Shown: piece by piece, positions 1 through 10,514 of the stretch | Layout: every line of letters starts with the position of its first letter | Numbering within the stretch: position 1 is the first letter of the stretch | Origin: Gordonia aichiensis NBRC 108223 | Lineage (GTDB): Bacteria > Actinomycetota > Actinomycetes > Mycobacteriales > Mycobacteriaceae | DNA length: 64,000 bases | NCBI RefSeq assembly: GCF_000332975.1 | Contig: NZ_BANR01000005.1 | Location: 62,001-126,000 of the forward strand | Direction: 5' to 3' | Made by a program: the position numbers and the translations under genes | The notes under the pieces: generated by a model | What the model was told of the DNA's origin: nothing | The model's database searches: none | Seen by the model: the letters and a program-made list of their open reading frames with translations, nothing else

Positions 1-68
1 GTCACGGAGGCGCGGCCATGCGTGCGTACCTGATCCGCTATTGCCCGCTGTCGCTCTTCGGCGTACAC
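1..68 (-). CDS. DeoR-family transcriptional regulator, N-terminal fragment (FruR-like), cut by window edge
   Basis: Reading leftwards from the GTG at 66-68 gives 22 residues beginning VYAEERQRAIADQV and ending in RTHGRASV, the typical opening of the DeoR winged-helix domain. A GGAG motif lies about 7 nt upstream of the GTG. The gene is divergent from ptsI. In related actinobacteria a DeoR regulator of the fructose PTS sits next to ptsI (established knowledge), so a FruR-like role is likely. Only the first helix is visible, so the effector and full length are unknown. Confidence 0.82.
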   Translation of the reverse strand, partial: MYAEERQRAIADQVRTHGRASV

Positions 69-273
69 CTGTCGTCTCCGATCTGTGGTGTGGCTCTCAC
101 ATCGGGGGTATCGACTGTGAGTTTCTGTTGGTTTGAATGTTGATATATATGGTTTTACGCCCGACTATGTTGACAAGTCAAGGCTTCGGAGTAACTTTGA
201 TCACAGAAAATGTCGGCAGTCAGCGTCACTCACAGCGCTGGTACGGCAGGTGGACCCGGAAGGCGGTAGGCAC
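69..273. other. Divergent regulatory region between DeoR regulator and ptsI
   Basis: About 200 bp without a convincing gene. Positions 121-185 are clearly more AT-rich than the surroundings and contain TTGATATATATGG-like sequence. This is the expected place for operators of the DeoR regulator and for a ptsI promoter. I could not define a regulator palindrome by eye. Confidence 0.5.
170..197 (+). promoter_or_regulatory. Candidate ptsI promoter
   Basis: TTGACA at 170-175 and TAACTT at 192-197 are separated by 16 bp, giving a start near 204 and a leader of about 70 nt to the chosen ATG at 274. This is a consensus match only. Confidence 0.4.
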
Positions 274-2007
274 ATGGAGCATGACTTGGTATCGGACGAT
301 CGGGTCTCGATGAATGGACAGGAAGAGGTGAATGGGCAGGGAGAACTGACAGGAACCCCTGTCGTCGCCGGATATGCGTTCGGGCCCGCGCTGTGGCCCG
401 GTGGCCGTGTCGAGCACGACGATCGACTCCTGGGGATGGACCGAACGCTCGCCGAGGAGGACCGAGATGCCGAGGCTGACAGGCTGGTGGCTGCCGCCGC
501 AACGGTCGCAGGCCGACTGCGTAACCGCGCGTCGCACGCGTCGGGCGCTGCTGCAGAGGTGCTGAACGCGACCGCCGGTCTGGCCGAGGACAGAGGCTGG
601 ATAGGCGCGGCCGACAAGCTCATCGCAGTCGGCACACCGGCACCCGCGGCCGTCGTCGCTGCAACGCAGACCTTCGCCGAGATGTTCGCCAAGCTGGGCG
701 GACTCATGGCTGAGCGCATCACCGACCTCAACGATGTGCGAGACCGCGTCGTCGCAGAACTCCTCGGTGAGCCCGAGCCTGGAATCCCGACGCCCACCCA
801 ACCGTCGATCCTGCTGGCCGACGATCTGGCTCCCGCCGACACCGCGGGCCTCGACCCGACCGTCATCGTCGGACTCGTGACACGGTTTGGCGGCCCGACC
901 AGCCATACGGCGATCATCGCCCGGCAACTGGGTATTCCGTGTGTGGTCGCCGTGGCCCGGCTCGGCGAGATCACCAGCGGTACAGAGGTGTTGGTCGACG
1001 GCGCGGCCGGCTCGGTTGTCGTCGAACCCGATCCCGTGTCGGCTCAGGAACTCGTCGATCGTGGGGCCGCCGAGGCTGCGTTGGTCGCCGCCTGGAGTGG
1101 CCCCGGGCGCACCGCCGACGGCGTGGAGGTGGCCATCCTCGCGAATGTCGCCGACGGGGCGTCGGCGCGACGTGCTGCCGATGCACCGGTCGAGGGGATT
1201 GGATTGTTCCGCACCGAATTGGCGTTTCTCGACCGGGGCGATGAACCGGGCGTTGACGAGCAGACGCGGCTCTACCGCCACGTTCTCGATGCGTTTGATG
1301 GCCGGAAGGTCGTCATCAGGACGCTCGACGCGGGGTCGGACAAACCGTTGGCGTTCATCGAGCATCCCGACGAGGCGAATCCCGCGCTCGGGGTGCGGGG
1401 CAACCGAATTGCCGTCGATCACCCCGAGATCGTGCGCGGCCAACTCGACGCGATTGCCCGCGCCGGGGCCGAAACGGGGTCGCGCCCATGGGTGATGGCG
1501 CCCATGATCGCCACCGCTGCGGAGGCTGCACAGTTCGCGCGCATGGTTCGCGAGCGTGGACTGACCGCCGGCGTGATGATCGAGATCCCCGCGGCAGCGA
1601 TCCTCGCTCGAGCGATCCTGGCGGAGGTCGATTTCGTATCGATAGGCACCAACGACCTGACGCAGTACACGATGGCCGCCGACCGCATGTCCGCGGAACT
1701 GGCCGAATTGACCGACCCGTGGCAGCCTGCTGTGCTCGCGTTGATCGCGCAGGTAGCCGATGCCGGGGCAGACCTGGGCAAGCCTGTGGGAGTCTGTGGC
1801 GAGGCAGCCGCCGACCCGGCGTTGGCGTGCGTGCTGGTCGGACTCGGTGTCACTTCGTTGTCGGCAGCACCGGCCGCGACACCCGCAGTGGGGGCGAAGC
1901 TGTCGACGGTGACACTCGACCAGTGTCGGGCAGCGGCCGAGGCCGTCCTCCAGACCACGAGCCCGACATCGGCCCGCCGCGCGGCCGCCGAGCACCTCGA
2001 CGCCTGA
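274..2007 (+). CDS. ptsI: Phosphoenolpyruvate-protein phosphotransferase (PTS Enzyme I)
   Basis: Transfers phosphate from PEP to HPr, the first step of PTS sugar uptake; cytosolic. With the ATG at 274 the protein is 577 residues, close to the usual ~575. The phospho-histidine is H211 in GGPTSHTAIIARQ, and the C-terminal PEP-binding domain carries GLFRTELAF and the catalytic cysteine C508 in GVCGEAA. The frame stays open to 133, but ATG 274 follows a GGAAGGCGGTAGG ribosome site. ATG 310 and GTG 328 are alternatives, because homology to Enzyme I starts only around TGTPVVAGYAFG. Divergent from a DeoR regulator, which suggests fructose-type control. Ends 30 bp from the convergent lexA. Confidence 0.93.
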   Translation: MEHDLVSDDRVSMNGQEEVNGQGELTGTPVVAGYAFGPALWPGGRVEHDDRLLGMDRTLAEEDRDAEADRLVAAAATVAGRLRNRASHASGAAAEVLNATAGLAEDRGWIGAADKLIAVGTPAPAAVVAATQTFAEMFAKLGGLMAERITDLNDVRDRVVAELLGEPEPGIPTPTQPSILLADDLAPADTAGLDPTVIVGLVTRFGGPTSHTAIIARQLGIPCVVAVARLGEITSGTEVLVDGAAGSVVVEPDPVSAQELVDRGAAEAALVAAWSGPGRTADGVEVAILANVADGASARRAADAPVEGIGLFRTELAFLDRGDEPGVDEQTRLYRHVLDAFDGRKVVIRTLDAGSDKPLAFIEHPDEANPALGVRGNRIAVDHPEIVRGQLDAIARAGAETGSRPWVMAPMIATAAEAAQFARMVRERGLTAGVMIEIPAAAILARAILAEVDFVSIGTNDLTQYTMAADRMSAELAELTDPWQPAVLALIAQVADAGADLGKPVGVCGEAAADPALACVLVGLGVTSLSAAPAATPAVGAKLSTVTLDQCRAAAEAVLQTTSPTSARRAAAEHLDA

Positions 2008-2012
2008 CAGCC

Positions 2013-2035
2013 GACGCCCGCCTACGACGGGCGTC
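2013..2035. terminator. Hairpin between convergent ptsI and lexA
   Basis: GACGCCCG at 2013-2020 pairs perfectly with CGGGCGTC at 2028-2035 around a 7-nt loop. It lies exactly between the two stop codons and could serve both strands. There is no clear T-tract. Confidence 0.55.
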
Positions 2036-2037
2036 AG

Positions 2038-2778
2038 TCAGACCCGGCGCATCACCGTCACGACCTTGCCGAGGATCGCGGCGTCGTCGCCGGGGATCGG
2101 ATCGAAAAGCGGATTGTGTGGCATCAACCAGACGTGCCCGTCCTTGCGCTTGAAGGTCTTGACCGTTGCCTCGCCGTCGATCATCGCTGCGACGATGTCG
2201 CCGTTGTCGGCGACGTTCTGCTGACGGACGACCACCCAGTCGCCATCGCAGATGGCGGCATCGATCATCGACTCACCAACCACGCGGAGCAGGAACAGGG
2301 AGCCCTCGCCAACGAGTTCGCGAGGTAGCGGAAAGACGTCTTCGACTGCCTCTTCGGCGAGGATGGGCCCGCCGGCGGCGATGCGGCCCAGGACGGGGAC
2401 GAATGTCGGGGTCGGGAGGTCTCCGTTGATAGCGTCCGAGTGTTGCGTGTCCGGAGCGTCGGAGACGTTCACCGCGCGCGGCCGGTTGGCGTCTCGCTTG
2501 AGCAACCCCTTCCGCTCCAGCGTGCGCAACTGGTGCGCGACCGACGACGTGGATGTGAGGCCGACGGCATCACCGATTTCGCGGATGCTCGGCGGGTAAC
2601 CGCGCTCACGCACCGACTTGCGGATCACGTCGAGAACCCCGCGCTGGCGGTCGGTGAGTGACGCCTCGGCCGCGACCGGATCGATGGGTGCCTCCACGCC
2701 GCCCCCGCTCTTGTTGGCGGCGTCGCCGCGATCGTTGCCCTTGGGCGACGACGGGCTGCGTCGTGACTTCTCTGTCAT
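2038..2778 (-). CDS. lexA: SOS repressor LexA
   Basis: Represses DNA-damage genes and cleaves itself when stimulated by RecA filaments. The 246-residue protein has a low-complexity start, a winged HTH at about 41-95 ([12 protein letters not shown] to LERKGLL), the cleavage bond A135-G136 in GRIAAGG, the catalytic S170 in VGESM and K207 in EATVK. The start at 2778 (MTEKSRR) was chosen because homology begins soon after; the frame remains open upstream. Two SOS boxes lie upstream at 2944-2959 and 2997-3012, which supports autoregulation together with the divergent LysM gene. Confidence 0.95.
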   Translation of the reverse strand: MTEKSRRSPSSPKGNDRGDAANKSGGGVEAPIDPVAAEASLTDRQRGVLDVIRKSVRERGYPPSIREIGDAVGLTSTSSVAHQLRTLERKGLLKRDANRPRAVNVSDAPDTQHSDAINGDLPTPTFVPVLGRIAAGGPILAEEAVEDVFPLPRELVGEGSLFLLRVVGESMIDAAICDGDWVVVRQQNVADNGDIVAAMIDGEATVKTFKRKDGHVWLMPHNPLFDPIPGDDAAILGKVVTVMRRV

Positions 2779-2943
2779 CGAATCCGTCCTTCCCGGATGT
2801 GGTGAGGCGCTCCCGGTGGTGAACGCCTTGCTGTCGTGAAACGCCTTGCTCTGACGAAGCGCCGTGCTGCGGTGAAGCGCATGTCGGGCTATGTGTCCTG
2901 CTGCAACTTCTGGCGCCGACATTAGCCGAGGCCACCGACAACA

Positions 2944-2959
2944 TCAAACACCTGTTCGA
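2944..2959. promoter_or_regulatory. SOS box (LexA operator), lexA-proximal
   Basis: TCAAACACCTGTTCGA matches the actinobacterial/Bacillus-type SOS box TCGAAC-N4-GTTCGA at all but one of the fixed positions. It lies between divergent lexA and the LysM gene. Confidence 0.85.
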
Positions 2960-2996
2960 CGTGTCGCAGGACTTTGTCGTACCCCCGTGGTAGAAC

Positions 2997-3012
2997 TCGA
3001 ACATCCGTTCAT
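2997..3012. promoter_or_regulatory. SOS box (LexA operator), LysM-gene-proximal
   Basis: TCGAACATCCGTTCAT matches TCGAAC-N4-GTTCGA except at the last two bases. It lies about 30 bp before the LysM gene start. Confidence 0.8.
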
Positions 3013-3042
3013 CGAACGCATGAGCGACCATTGGAGGTAGCG

Positions 3043-3660
3043 ATGACCAGCACGATGACCACCCCAGCGTTTCGTTCGTCAAGCGCTCCGGTCACAACGC
3101 CGCTGGAGAAGCGGTCGGCAGCGCCCGGGACTGCCGGGACGGCCCATCACCGTGCCCACAGCCCGGCGGTCGGCGGCGGTCGGGCGTCGACGATCGGCAC
3201 GGGCCGCGACGCGCGTCGTGTGTCAGGAAGCGTGCGCACACGCCAACCGCACCGAGCCGTGCATGCGGGCGTCGCGCCCCGTGGCCGAGCGGAGATCGTC
3301 GTCGAGCGCGGCACCTCGACACGACCCGTGGGTACACGGTGCGCAGGAGGTGTCGGCGAACTCACGGCGGCTCGTCGCCGCAGGGCGGCCGTACTCGCGG
3401 TGCTCGCCGGGATCGGGCTGGCACTCACGGTATGGGTGGTCGGTGTCGTTGGCGCCGATTACCAACGGGCGAGCGCACCCGCGGCAACCTCGACCCAGGT
3501 GGTCCACGTGCGAGCCGGCGAGTCGCTGAGTTCGATCGCGGCTCGCGTGGCACCCGATGCGCCGCGCCAGACCGTCATCGACGAGATCATCGACCTCAAC
3601 GACCTGCCGTCGAGCGGGCTACGTGTGGGCCAACCACTCCTCGCGCCCACCTACCGATGA
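3043..3660 (+). CDS. LysM membrane protein, SOS-controlled cell-division suppressor type (ChiZ/DivS-like)
   Basis: 205 residues: a long basic, low-complexity cytoplasmic part, one membrane segment at about 115-137, and a C-terminal LysM domain at about 153-202 (VVHVRAGESLSSIAARV to LRVGQPLLAP). The ATG at 3043 follows GGAGG at 3033-3037. The position opposite lexA with SOS boxes between matches M. tuberculosis Rv2719c (ChiZ) and C. glutamicum DivS, which block septation during DNA damage (established knowledge). The function here is inferred from architecture and location, since these proteins are poorly conserved in sequence. Confidence 0.8.
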   Translation: MTSTMTTPAFRSSSAPVTTPLEKRSAAPGTAGTAHHRAHSPAVGGGRASTIGTGRDARRVSGSVRTRQPHRAVHAGVAPRGRAEIVVERGTSTRPVGTRCAGGVGELTAARRRRAAVLAVLAGIGLALTVWVVGVVGADYQRASAPAATSTQVVHVRAGESLSSIAARVAPDAPRQTVIDEIIDLNDLPSSGLRVGQPLLAPTYR

Positions 3661-3804
3661 GGGCGGGCGGTATTCTCGATGTCACAGGGTCCAGTCGGAA
3701 ACCGACACGGTCACCGCTGCGGTCTCGAATCACCGGGTCGTCTGACGATCCGGACGACCGAGACCGTCGGAGCCGCTGCGTCCCGAGATTTGCACGAGGA
3801 CTAC

Positions 3805-4368
3805 ATGCGCTGCCCGTTTTGCAAGAACGAAGACACCAAAGTCGTCGATTCGCGTGTCGCCGATGAAGGGCAGGCCATTCGTCGGCGTCGCGCCTGCAGT
3901 GAATGCGGGCGACGTTTTTCGACCGTCGAGAGTGCTGTTCTGTCAGTGGTGAAGCGCAACGGAGTGACCGAGCCGTTCAGCCGGGAGAAAGTGATGCGCG
4001 GAGTGCGACGTGCGTGCCAGGGGCGGCAGGTGAATGAGGACGATCTCGCACAGCTGGCTCAGCAGGTCGAAGATGCGGTGAGGTCGTCGGGATCTGCAGA
4101 GATCCCGAGTAATGAGGTCGGTCTTGCCATTCTCGGTCCGCTTCGCGACCTCGACGAGGTTGCGTATCTGCGCTTTGCCTCTGTGTATCGCTCGTTCGAC
4201 TCCGTCGAAGACTTTCAGCGTGAGATCGATGATCTCCAGGGAAACCTCACTGGTTCGCGCGACGGCTCCGGCGATCTCGACGATTCCTCAGTGAGAGACG
4301 ATGCCGCTGACAGCGAGGCGTCGACCACGCACGCTGCGCTGTCACCCGAGTCGGTCAAGAGCTCGTAG
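3805..4368 (+). CDS. nrdR: Transcriptional repressor NrdR
   Basis: Represses ribonucleotide reductase genes in response to ATP/dATP. 187 residues: N-terminal zinc ribbon with C3, C6, C31 and C34 ([10 protein letters not shown] to RRACSECG), then an ATP-cone domain at about 46-136 ([20 protein letters not shown]). The acidic tail after residue 150 is longer than in the roughly 150-residue family norm. GAGGA precedes the ATG at 3805. The last 27 bp overlap the convergent hrpA end, so the two C-termini are encoded on opposite strands of the same DNA. Confidence 0.95.
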   Translation: MRCPFCKNEDTKVVDSRVADEGQAIRRRRACSECGRRFSTVESAVLSVVKRNGVTEPFSREKVMRGVRRACQGRQVNEDDLAQLAQQVEDAVRSSGSAEIPSNEVGLAILGPLRDLDEVAYLRFASVYRSFDSVEDFQREIDDLQGNLTGSRDGSGDLDDSSVRDDAADSEASTTHAALSPESVKSS

Positions 4369-7300
4369 CGCTCGCTTCTCCGAGATCGGGTAGGCGGTTC
4401 CGAGCTGCTGGGCGAAGAGGCTGACCCGTAACTCCTCGACGATCCAGTGTGCCTCCTCGCTCACTGCGTCGCGACGTGCCTCGGGCAGCTGTGTGAGGCA
4501 TTGATTCCATCGTTCTGTGACCCTGTCGATGCTGGCCATCGCTTCTCGATCGCGAGCCGCGGCGGCTGGGAGTTGTTCGAGGCGTCGTCGAGCCGCCGTC
4601 AGATACCGCGGCACATGCTGGAGGTGTTCGCGTCCGGTGCTGAGGACGAACCCATCGAAAACCAGATCGTTGAGCTGTTCGGCGACATCGTCAGACGCTG
4701 CCTGACCCGAGTGACTGTCGATGTCGGCGCGCAGCGGAGCCACCTCTCGCAGGACTGCTACCGCCAGCGAGAAGTACTCCGGGGCCTCTGCAGCGACGAG
4801 CGGACGTAGAGTCGTGACGAGGTGTGCGAACGCTTCCGGTGTTCGGATGGACCCGAGATCTACTGTCGCGGGGGCGATGTCACGGATCGCCCGGCGTGTG
4901 CAGTCGGAGTAGAGCGCGTCGGGGTCGGTATACGGGCTCTGGCTGAGCGCCAGTCGATCAGCCGGGTCGAGCCCGGCACTGATCTTTCGCGAGAGCGGAG
5001 CTATTGCGTGATCGAGAAGTGTTGTCACTGCTCCGCGGAGCTGCGCGTGTCGCTGCGCGTCCGACGTGGCGAGCGTGCGTGCCACGCCTCGATCGCCATC
5101 GGCGTCAACCACCTCCAATGACGGATATCGCGTGATCTGTTGTCCGGCAACGGAGTCGATGGTCGAATCGGCAAGCGTTCCGATCCCGTCTGCCGTCCAT
5201 GCCGTGTACCTCCGACGCGCTGGAGCGGGCGTCGCCTCACCGTCGACGCGTCGACGCAGTTCGGCCAGTGACTTGCCGGTGGCGACCGTCTCCTCCTTCT
5301 CGTCGATCACGACGAAATTCATCCGTAGGTATGCCGGAAGACGGTCCGGTGCGAAGTCCTCCGGCGCGATCGCATGTCCGGTGATCGTCGACAACTCCCG
5401 GGCGAGGCCGACGGTCAGTGGCTCCTTGCGCGGAGTGAGCCGCGACAGCGCGAGGTCGGCGAACCGCTGGGCGGGCGCCATGGTCTTGCGGATGGGCTTG
5501 GGCAGCGTTTTGATCAGCTCGGTCGCGAGTTCGTTGCGCATCCCCGGCACCAGCCAGTCGAAGCCCGCCGGTCTGACGTGGCGCAGGAGCGGACGTGGAA
5601 TCAGTACCGACACACCGTCGTCCGGCGCGCCGGGCTCGAACCGGTACCGCAGGCGATACCGGGTGTCGCCCTGCTGCCACGCTCCGGGATAGTCGGCATC
5701 TGCGACGTGGACGTCTGCGGCCACGTCCTCGGGGGTCAGGTCGAGAAGTGCCGCATCGGATCTCCTCGCCTTCTTCCACCAGGTGTCGAAGTGACGTGCG
5801 GACGTGACATCGGGGCCGATGCGCTGGTCGTAGAACTCGAACAGCTGGTCCTCGGTGATCACCACATCGCGCCGACGTGCGCGGTGTTCGACTTCGGCCG
5901 CGTCGGAGAGAAGCGCTCGATTGCGTTCGAAGAACGCGTGATTCGTTTTCCAGTCACCTTCGACGAGCGCGTGTCGGATGAACATGTCGCGCGCGGCTGC
6001 CGGATCGATGGGGCCGTAGTCGACACGGCGTCGGGCCACCAGCGGAACGCCGTAGAGGGTGACCCGTTCGTAGGCCATGCTCGCTCCGCGCTTCGACGAC
6101 CAGTGCGGTTCGCTGTGGGTGCGCTTGACCAGGTCACCCGCGAGTCGTTCAGCCCACAGCGGGTCGATTCCTGCGACGGTGTGGGCGAACAGCCGCGAGG
6201 TCTCCAGGATCTCGGCAGCCATGAGAAAGGCTGGCGGCTTCTTCGACAGTGACGACCCGGGGAAGATCATCAGTGTCGTGTTGCGTGCGCCGGTGTACTC
6301 GCGGCCTTCGGCGTTGCGGGCGGCGATGTTGCTCAGGAGTCCGGACAGTATCGCCCGGTGAATCGCATCGGTGTGGTGTGATACCTCCGCGCTGCCTGAG
6401 TCCGACGGTGTGGGCTCCGTTGTCGCCCAGCCGAGATCGTCGACGATGCGTCTCAGTTGTCGGTGCAGATCCTGCCACTCGCGGATGCGCAGGTAGTGCA
6501 GGAATTCGCGCTCGCAGGTACGTCGGAACTGGTTGCCGGACAATTCCTGTCGCTTGTCCTGCAGATAGCGCCACAGACTCAGATACCCCAGGAAATCGGA
6601 GCCGGGCACGACGAACCGTTTGTGCGCAGCGTCGGCCACCTCCCTGTGATCGGCGGGCCGCTCGCGGACGTCGGGGATCGACAGCGCTGCGGCGATCACC
6701 AGAACGTCGGCAAGACAACCGGATTCGTGTGCTGCGATGAGCATTCGCGCGACCCGCGGCTCGACCGGGATGCGTGACATCGTGCGGCCGACCGGAGTCA
6801 AACGGGGAGTGGTGTCGGTCTTGTCGGTCGTCGTGATCGCACCGAGTTCGGTGAGGACGCCGATACCGTCGCGAATACCGCGGGCGTCGGGGGGTTGCAC
6901 GAACGGGAAGTCGGCGATGTCGCCGAGCTTCAGCGACGCCATCTGCAAGATCACCGAGGCGAGGTCGGTGCGGAGGATCTCGGGGTCGGTGAACGCCGGT
7001 CGGGCATCGAAGTCGGCCTCGCTGTAGAGGCGGATGCAGATGCCCGGCGCGACACGTCCGCACCGGCCTGCGCGCTGACGAGCACTGGCCTGCGAGACCG
7101 GCTCGACCGGAAGCCGGTGGATCTTGGTGCGCGCCGAGTACCGCGAGATGCGCGCGGTGCCGGTGTCGATGACGTAGCGGATACCCGGGACCGTCAGCGA
7201 TGTCTCGGCGACGTTGGTGGACAGAACGATCCGGTTCCCGCGGGACGGGGTGAAGACCTTCTGCTGTTCGGCGATCGACAGCCGTGCATACAGCGGCACC

Positions 7301-8352
7301 ACCTCGGCGCCCGCGGCGACGCGTCGCGACAGAGAATCGGCGGCTTCACGGATATCGCGCTCGGTCGGCAGGAACACGAGGATGTCGCCGCCGGAGGTGC
7401 TACGCCCCCATAGCTCGTCGATCGCCGCGTCGATGCCCTGGATCTGATCGAGATCGGCGTGTTCGCCGCCCCCGCGTTCGTCACCGGTGTCGGGGCTGTC
7501 GGAGGTGGTCAGTGGGCGATACCGCACGTCGACCGAGTAGGCGCGCCCGGACACCTCGAGCACAGGGACCTCGGTGTCGGCCGTGGTGAAGTGTCGTGCG
7601 AACCGGTCGGGTTCGATCGTCGCCGACGTGATGATGAGCTTCAGGTCGGGCCGTCGGGGGAGCAGCCGGTGCAGATAGCCCAGGATGAAATCGATGTTGA
7701 GGCTGCGCTCGTGCGCCTCGTCGACGATCAGCGTGTCGTAGGCACGAAGCATCGGGTCGGTGGCGATCTCGCGGAGCAGGATGCCGTCGGTCATGACCTT
7801 CACGAGGGTGTCGGCACCCGACCGGTCGGAGAACCGCACCGAATATCCCACGGCGTCACCGATGTCGGTGTTCGTCTCGTCGGCGATGCGTCGGGCCACG
7901 GAACTGGCGGCAATGCGGCGCGGCTGGGTGTGGCCGATGGAGCCGCGGATCCCTCGTCCGAGTTCGAGACAGATCTTGGGAAGCTGCGTTGTTTTGCCAG
8001 AACCCGTTTCGCCTGCGATCACGACGACCTGGTGTGCGGCGATTGCTGCCGCTATCTCGTCACGGGCCTCCGATACGGGAAGCTCGGGCGGGAAATCGAG
8101 GACCGGCACCGCGGCTCGACGACGCTCGATACGCCGTGACGCGGCATCGATGTCGCGGGTGAGCGCGCGAACCGCATCGGCGTTCGGTGAAGCCCCGAGC
8201 TTGTCGACGCGACGCCGTAATCGGTGCTGGTCGACGATCGTCAGGTCGGCAAGCCGGCGGCGAAGCGAGCGTGGGTCCGTCGACACGGGCCGTGCCTCCG
8301 GTGCGGACGCCTCGTCTGGCCGATCGGGCCGGGATTCGGGGGAGACGGACAT
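4342..8352 (-). CDS. hrpA: ATP-dependent RNA helicase HrpA (DEAH box)
   Basis: Large DEAH-box helicase of 1336 residues, typical of HrpA, involved in rRNA/mRNA remodelling and rescue of stalled ribosomes. Walker A is GETGSGKT at 114-121, DEAH lies at 211-214, and the SAT motif follows ([11 protein letters not shown]). Motif VI is RQRAGRCGR. The C-terminal half is the HrpA-specific DUF3418 region. The ATG at 8352 has GGAG about 6 nt upstream; the frame opens slightly earlier. It converges with nrdR with a 27-bp overlap. Confidence 0.93.
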   Translation of the reverse strand: MSVSPESRPDRPDEASAPEARPVSTDPRSLRRRLADLTIVDQHRLRRRVDKLGASPNADAVRALTRDIDAASRRIERRRAAVPVLDFPPELPVSEARDEIAAAIAAHQVVVIAGETGSGKTTQLPKICLELGRGIRGSIGHTQPRRIAASSVARRIADETNTDIGDAVGYSVRFSDRSGADTLVKVMTDGILLREIATDPMLRAYDTLIVDEAHERSLNIDFILGYLHRLLPRRPDLKLIITSATIEPDRFARHFTTADTEVPVLEVSGRAYSVDVRYRPLTTSDSPDTGDERGGGEHADLDQIQGIDAAIDELWGRSTSGGDILVFLPTERDIREAADSLSRRVAAGAEVVPLYARLSIAEQQKVFTPSRGNRIVLSTNVAETSLTVPGIRYVIDTGTARISRYSARTKIHRLPVEPVSQASARQRAGRCGRVAPGICIRLYSEADFDARPAFTDPEILRTDLASVILQMASLKLGDIADFPFVQPPDARGIRDGIGVLTELGAITTTDKTDTTPRLTPVGRTMSRIPVEPRVARMLIAAHESGCLADVLVIAAALSIPDVRERPADHREVADAAHKRFVVPGSDFLGYLSLWRYLQDKRQELSGNQFRRTCEREFLHYLRIREWQDLHRQLRRIVDDLGWATTEPTPSDSGSAEVSHHTDAIHRAILSGLLSNIAARNAEGREYTGARNTTLMIFPGSSLSKKPPAFLMAAEILETSRLFAHTVAGIDPLWAERLAGDLVKRTHSEPHWSSKRGASMAYERVTLYGVPLVARRRVDYGPIDPAAARDMFIRHALVEGDWKTNHAFFERNRALLSDAAEVEHRARRRDVVITEDQLFEFYDQRIGPDVTSARHFDTWWKKARRSDAALLDLTPEDVAADVHVADADYPGAWQQGDTRYRLRYRFEPGAPDDGVSVLIPRPLLRHVRPAGFDWLVPGMRNELATELIKTLPKPIRKTMAPAQRFADLALSRLTPRKEPLTVGLARELSTITGHAIAPEDFAPDRLPAYLRMNFVVIDEKEETVATGKSLAELRRRVDGEATPAPARRRYTAWTADGIGTLADSTIDSVAGQQITRYPSLEVVDADGDRGVARTLATSDAQRHAQLRGAVTTLLDHAIAPLSRKISAGLDPADRLALSQSPYTDPDALYSDCTRRAIRDIAPATVDLGSIRTPEAFAHLVTTLRPLVAAEAPEYFSLAVAVLREVAPLRADIDSHSGQAASDDVAEQLNDLVFDGFVLSTGREHLQHVPRYLTAARRRLEQLPAAAARDREAMASIDRVTERWNQCLTQLPEARRDAVSEEAHWIVEELRVSLFAQQLGTAYPISEKRALRALDRLG

Positions 8353-8444
8353 GATGTCTCCAGGATATGGGTCGATCCCGCGTCGTCGTCCCACAGGTGA
8401 CCCTGCCTGGCTCTGTCGCGACGCCGACGGGCATCATTGAGCAC

Positions 8445-9674
8445 ATGTCAGGTTCACTGTGGCACGGATTCGCCGACATGGGGTCGGTCACCGCAAGCGG
8501 CCCGTTCGTCATCACGCGGGGCGAGGGCACCCGCGTCTGGGACCGCGACGGCAACGAGTATCTCGATACCACCGCCGGGCTGTGGTTCACCAACATCGGA
8601 CACGGCCGGACCGAGGTCGCGCAGGCGGTGGCCGATCAACTCTCGACGCTCGCGCACTACTCGGGATTCGGTGATCTCACCGCCGATGTGACCGACGCGC
8701 TCGCGGATCGTCTTGCCACCATCGCGCCGGTACCGGGAAGCAAGATCTTCTTCACCTCCGGCGGAAGCGACTCGGTCGACACCGCGGCCAAACTCGCCCG
8801 ACGCTACTGGGTCGAGGTGGGCCGACCGGAGAAGACGATCATCGTCGGCCGGACCAAGGCCTATCACGGCATGCACGTCGCGGGTACGTCGCTCGCGGGC
8901 ATCCCCAGCAATCACGACGGCTACGGGACCTTGATGCCCGACGCCCAGACCGTCGAGTGGGACGACGCCAAGAGTCTGCTCGGCCTGATCGAACGCGTGG
9001 GGGCCGACAAGGTCGCCGCGTTCTTCTGTGAGCCGATCATCGGCGCGGGCGGCATTTACCTCCCGCCGGCGGGCTACCTGGCAGAGGTCAGGCAGATCTG
9101 CCGCGACAACGACGTGCTGTTCGTCGCCGACGAGGTGGTCACGGGATTCGGGCGCATCGGTGGAGACAGCTGGTTCGCCTCGACGCGCTTCGACCTCCAA
9201 CCCGACATGATGACCACGGCCAAGGGATTGACGTCGGGTTATGTCCCGATGGGCGCGGTGTTCATCGCGCCGCGCGTCGCGGAACCCTTCTACGCCGGCG
9301 GGGTGTGGTGGCGGCACGGTTACACCTACGGCGGCCATGCCGGTGCCGCGGCGGCGGCGATGGCCAACCTCGACATCATCGAACGGGAGGGCCTGCTCGG
9401 CGAGGCGTCGAGGCTCGAAGGTGATCTCGCGGACAAGCTGGGTCCGCTTGTCGAGCTCGACGCGGTCTCGGAGATCCGCACCGGACTCGGTGCCGTCACC
9501 GCCGTCCAGCTCGCCGACCCCGCCACGGCGCCCGCAGCGGTCGGTGCGCTGCGCAAGCACGGCGTCAGTACCCGGGCCGCAGGACAGGGTGCGCTGCAGA
9601 TCTCTCCGTCGTTCGTCATGCAGACCTCCGAGGTGGGCGAGTTGGCTGACCGCATCACCGCCGCGCTCGGCTGA
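8445..9674 (+). CDS. Class III pyridoxal-phosphate aminotransferase
   Basis: 409 residues of the omega-amino-acid/4-aminobutyrate-type transaminase family. Visible are the N-terminal SLWHGFADM signature, the substrate and cofactor regions FFTSGGSDSVDTAAKLARRY and DEVVTGFGRIG, and the PLP-binding lysine K260 in TTAKGLTSG. The amino donor cannot be told from sequence. The ATG at 8445 has no clear ribosome site but a CATCAT hexamer lies 7 nt before it, so a leaderless start is possible. It ends 9 bp from the convergent SDR gene. Confidence 0.88.
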   Translation: MSGSLWHGFADMGSVTASGPFVITRGEGTRVWDRDGNEYLDTTAGLWFTNIGHGRTEVAQAVADQLSTLAHYSGFGDLTADVTDALADRLATIAPVPGSKIFFTSGGSDSVDTAAKLARRYWVEVGRPEKTIIVGRTKAYHGMHVAGTSLAGIPSNHDGYGTLMPDAQTVEWDDAKSLLGLIERVGADKVAAFFCEPIIGAGGIYLPPAGYLAEVRQICRDNDVLFVADEVVTGFGRIGGDSWFASTRFDLQPDMMTTAKGLTSGYVPMGAVFIAPRVAEPFYAGGVWWRHGYTYGGHAGAAAAAMANLDIIEREGLLGEASRLEGDLADKLGPLVELDAVSEIRTGLGAVTAVQLADPATAPAAVGALRKHGVSTRAAGQGALQISPSFVMQTSEVGELADRITAALG

Positions 9675-9683
9675 GAGTGCGCC

Positions 9684-10451
9684 TTACCCCTGCGTCGTCG
9701 GCAGGACCTCTATCGACGCGGCGTTGACCGCTGCGGGAAGCGATACCGACCAGGCGACGGTCTCCGCGATCGCTGAGGCGGGTATAGGCGGGTTCGCCAC
9801 CGCGAAGTCGGCGAGAAGCTCCTTCGAGCCCGGATAGCTCATGTCGTGACCGAGATCTGATTCCGTCATGCCCGGTTCGATGGCCCGCACCCGGATACCG
9901 TCGGGTCCGAGCTCCGCTCGCAGTATGCGCGTCAGATGGGTGACGGCAGCCTTCGTTGCCATGTAGACCGCGTACGTCGGGAGCACCATGTGCGCACCGA
10001 TCGAACTGATCAGGACGAGGTCGGCAGCCCGCCGATTGTCCGCCGCCGCCCTCAGTCCCGGGACGGCTGCACGCGCGGTGTCGAGAACGCCCATCACGTT
10101 GACGTCGAGCATGCGACGCCACTCGGCACGGTCGGCGTCGACGAACGGCGCGGCCAGCATCGCCCCGGCGTTGGCGACGACGAGGTCCGGCGCACCGAGC
10201 CTTTCGGTCACCTCGTCGAAGGCCGCGACGACCGCGGTCGGATCGCTGACGTCGGCCACGACCGGCACTCCGTCTATGTCCTGCGCGACCCGTGCGATCT
10301 TGTCGATTCGCCGGCCCAGGAGCGCAACCCGGGCTCCGCGGGCCGCGAGCGCGCGTGCGGTCGCGGCGCCGATACCTGTTCCGGCGCCGGTCACCACGGC
10401 GATGCGGTCGGTGAGGGTGGGTGTGAATGCGATGCTCTCCTGCTGTGTCAT
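9684..10451 (-). CDS. Short-chain dehydrogenase/reductase (SDR)
   Basis: 255 residues, classical SDR. The cofactor motif TGAGTGIG is at 21-28, NAG at about 94-96, serines 149-150, and the catalytic pair Y163 and K167 in YAVYMATK. The substrate is unknown. It is divergent from an XRE-family regulator 99 bp away, an arrangement in which the regulator commonly controls the SDR gene (inference). The start MTQQESIAF is the first ATG in a frame that opens with the Rossmann fold soon after. Confidence 0.88.
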   Translation of the reverse strand: MTQQESIAFTPTLTDRIAVVTGAGTGIGAATARALAARGARVALLGRRIDKIARVAQDIDGVPVVADVSDPTAVVAAFDEVTERLGAPDLVVANAGAMLAAPFVDADRAEWRRMLDVNVMGVLDTARAAVPGLRAAADNRRAADLVLISSIGAHMVLPTYAVYMATKAAVTHLTRILRAELGPDGIRVRAIEPGMTESDLGHDMSYPGSKELLADFAVANPPIPASAIAETVAWSVSLPAAVNAASIEVLPTTQG

Positions 10452-10514
10452 GTCCTCAGCGTCGACGAGGTCAGACGACCGGCACAGACCGTGTGGTGAG
10501 GGGTCCTCGCACTA

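Noticed and set aside
226..1995. A 589-codon open frame antisense to ptsI
   Set aside because: GC-rich DNA leaves long open antisense frames. The translation is Arg/Gly/His-rich with no family features, while the plus strand encodes a complete Enzyme I.
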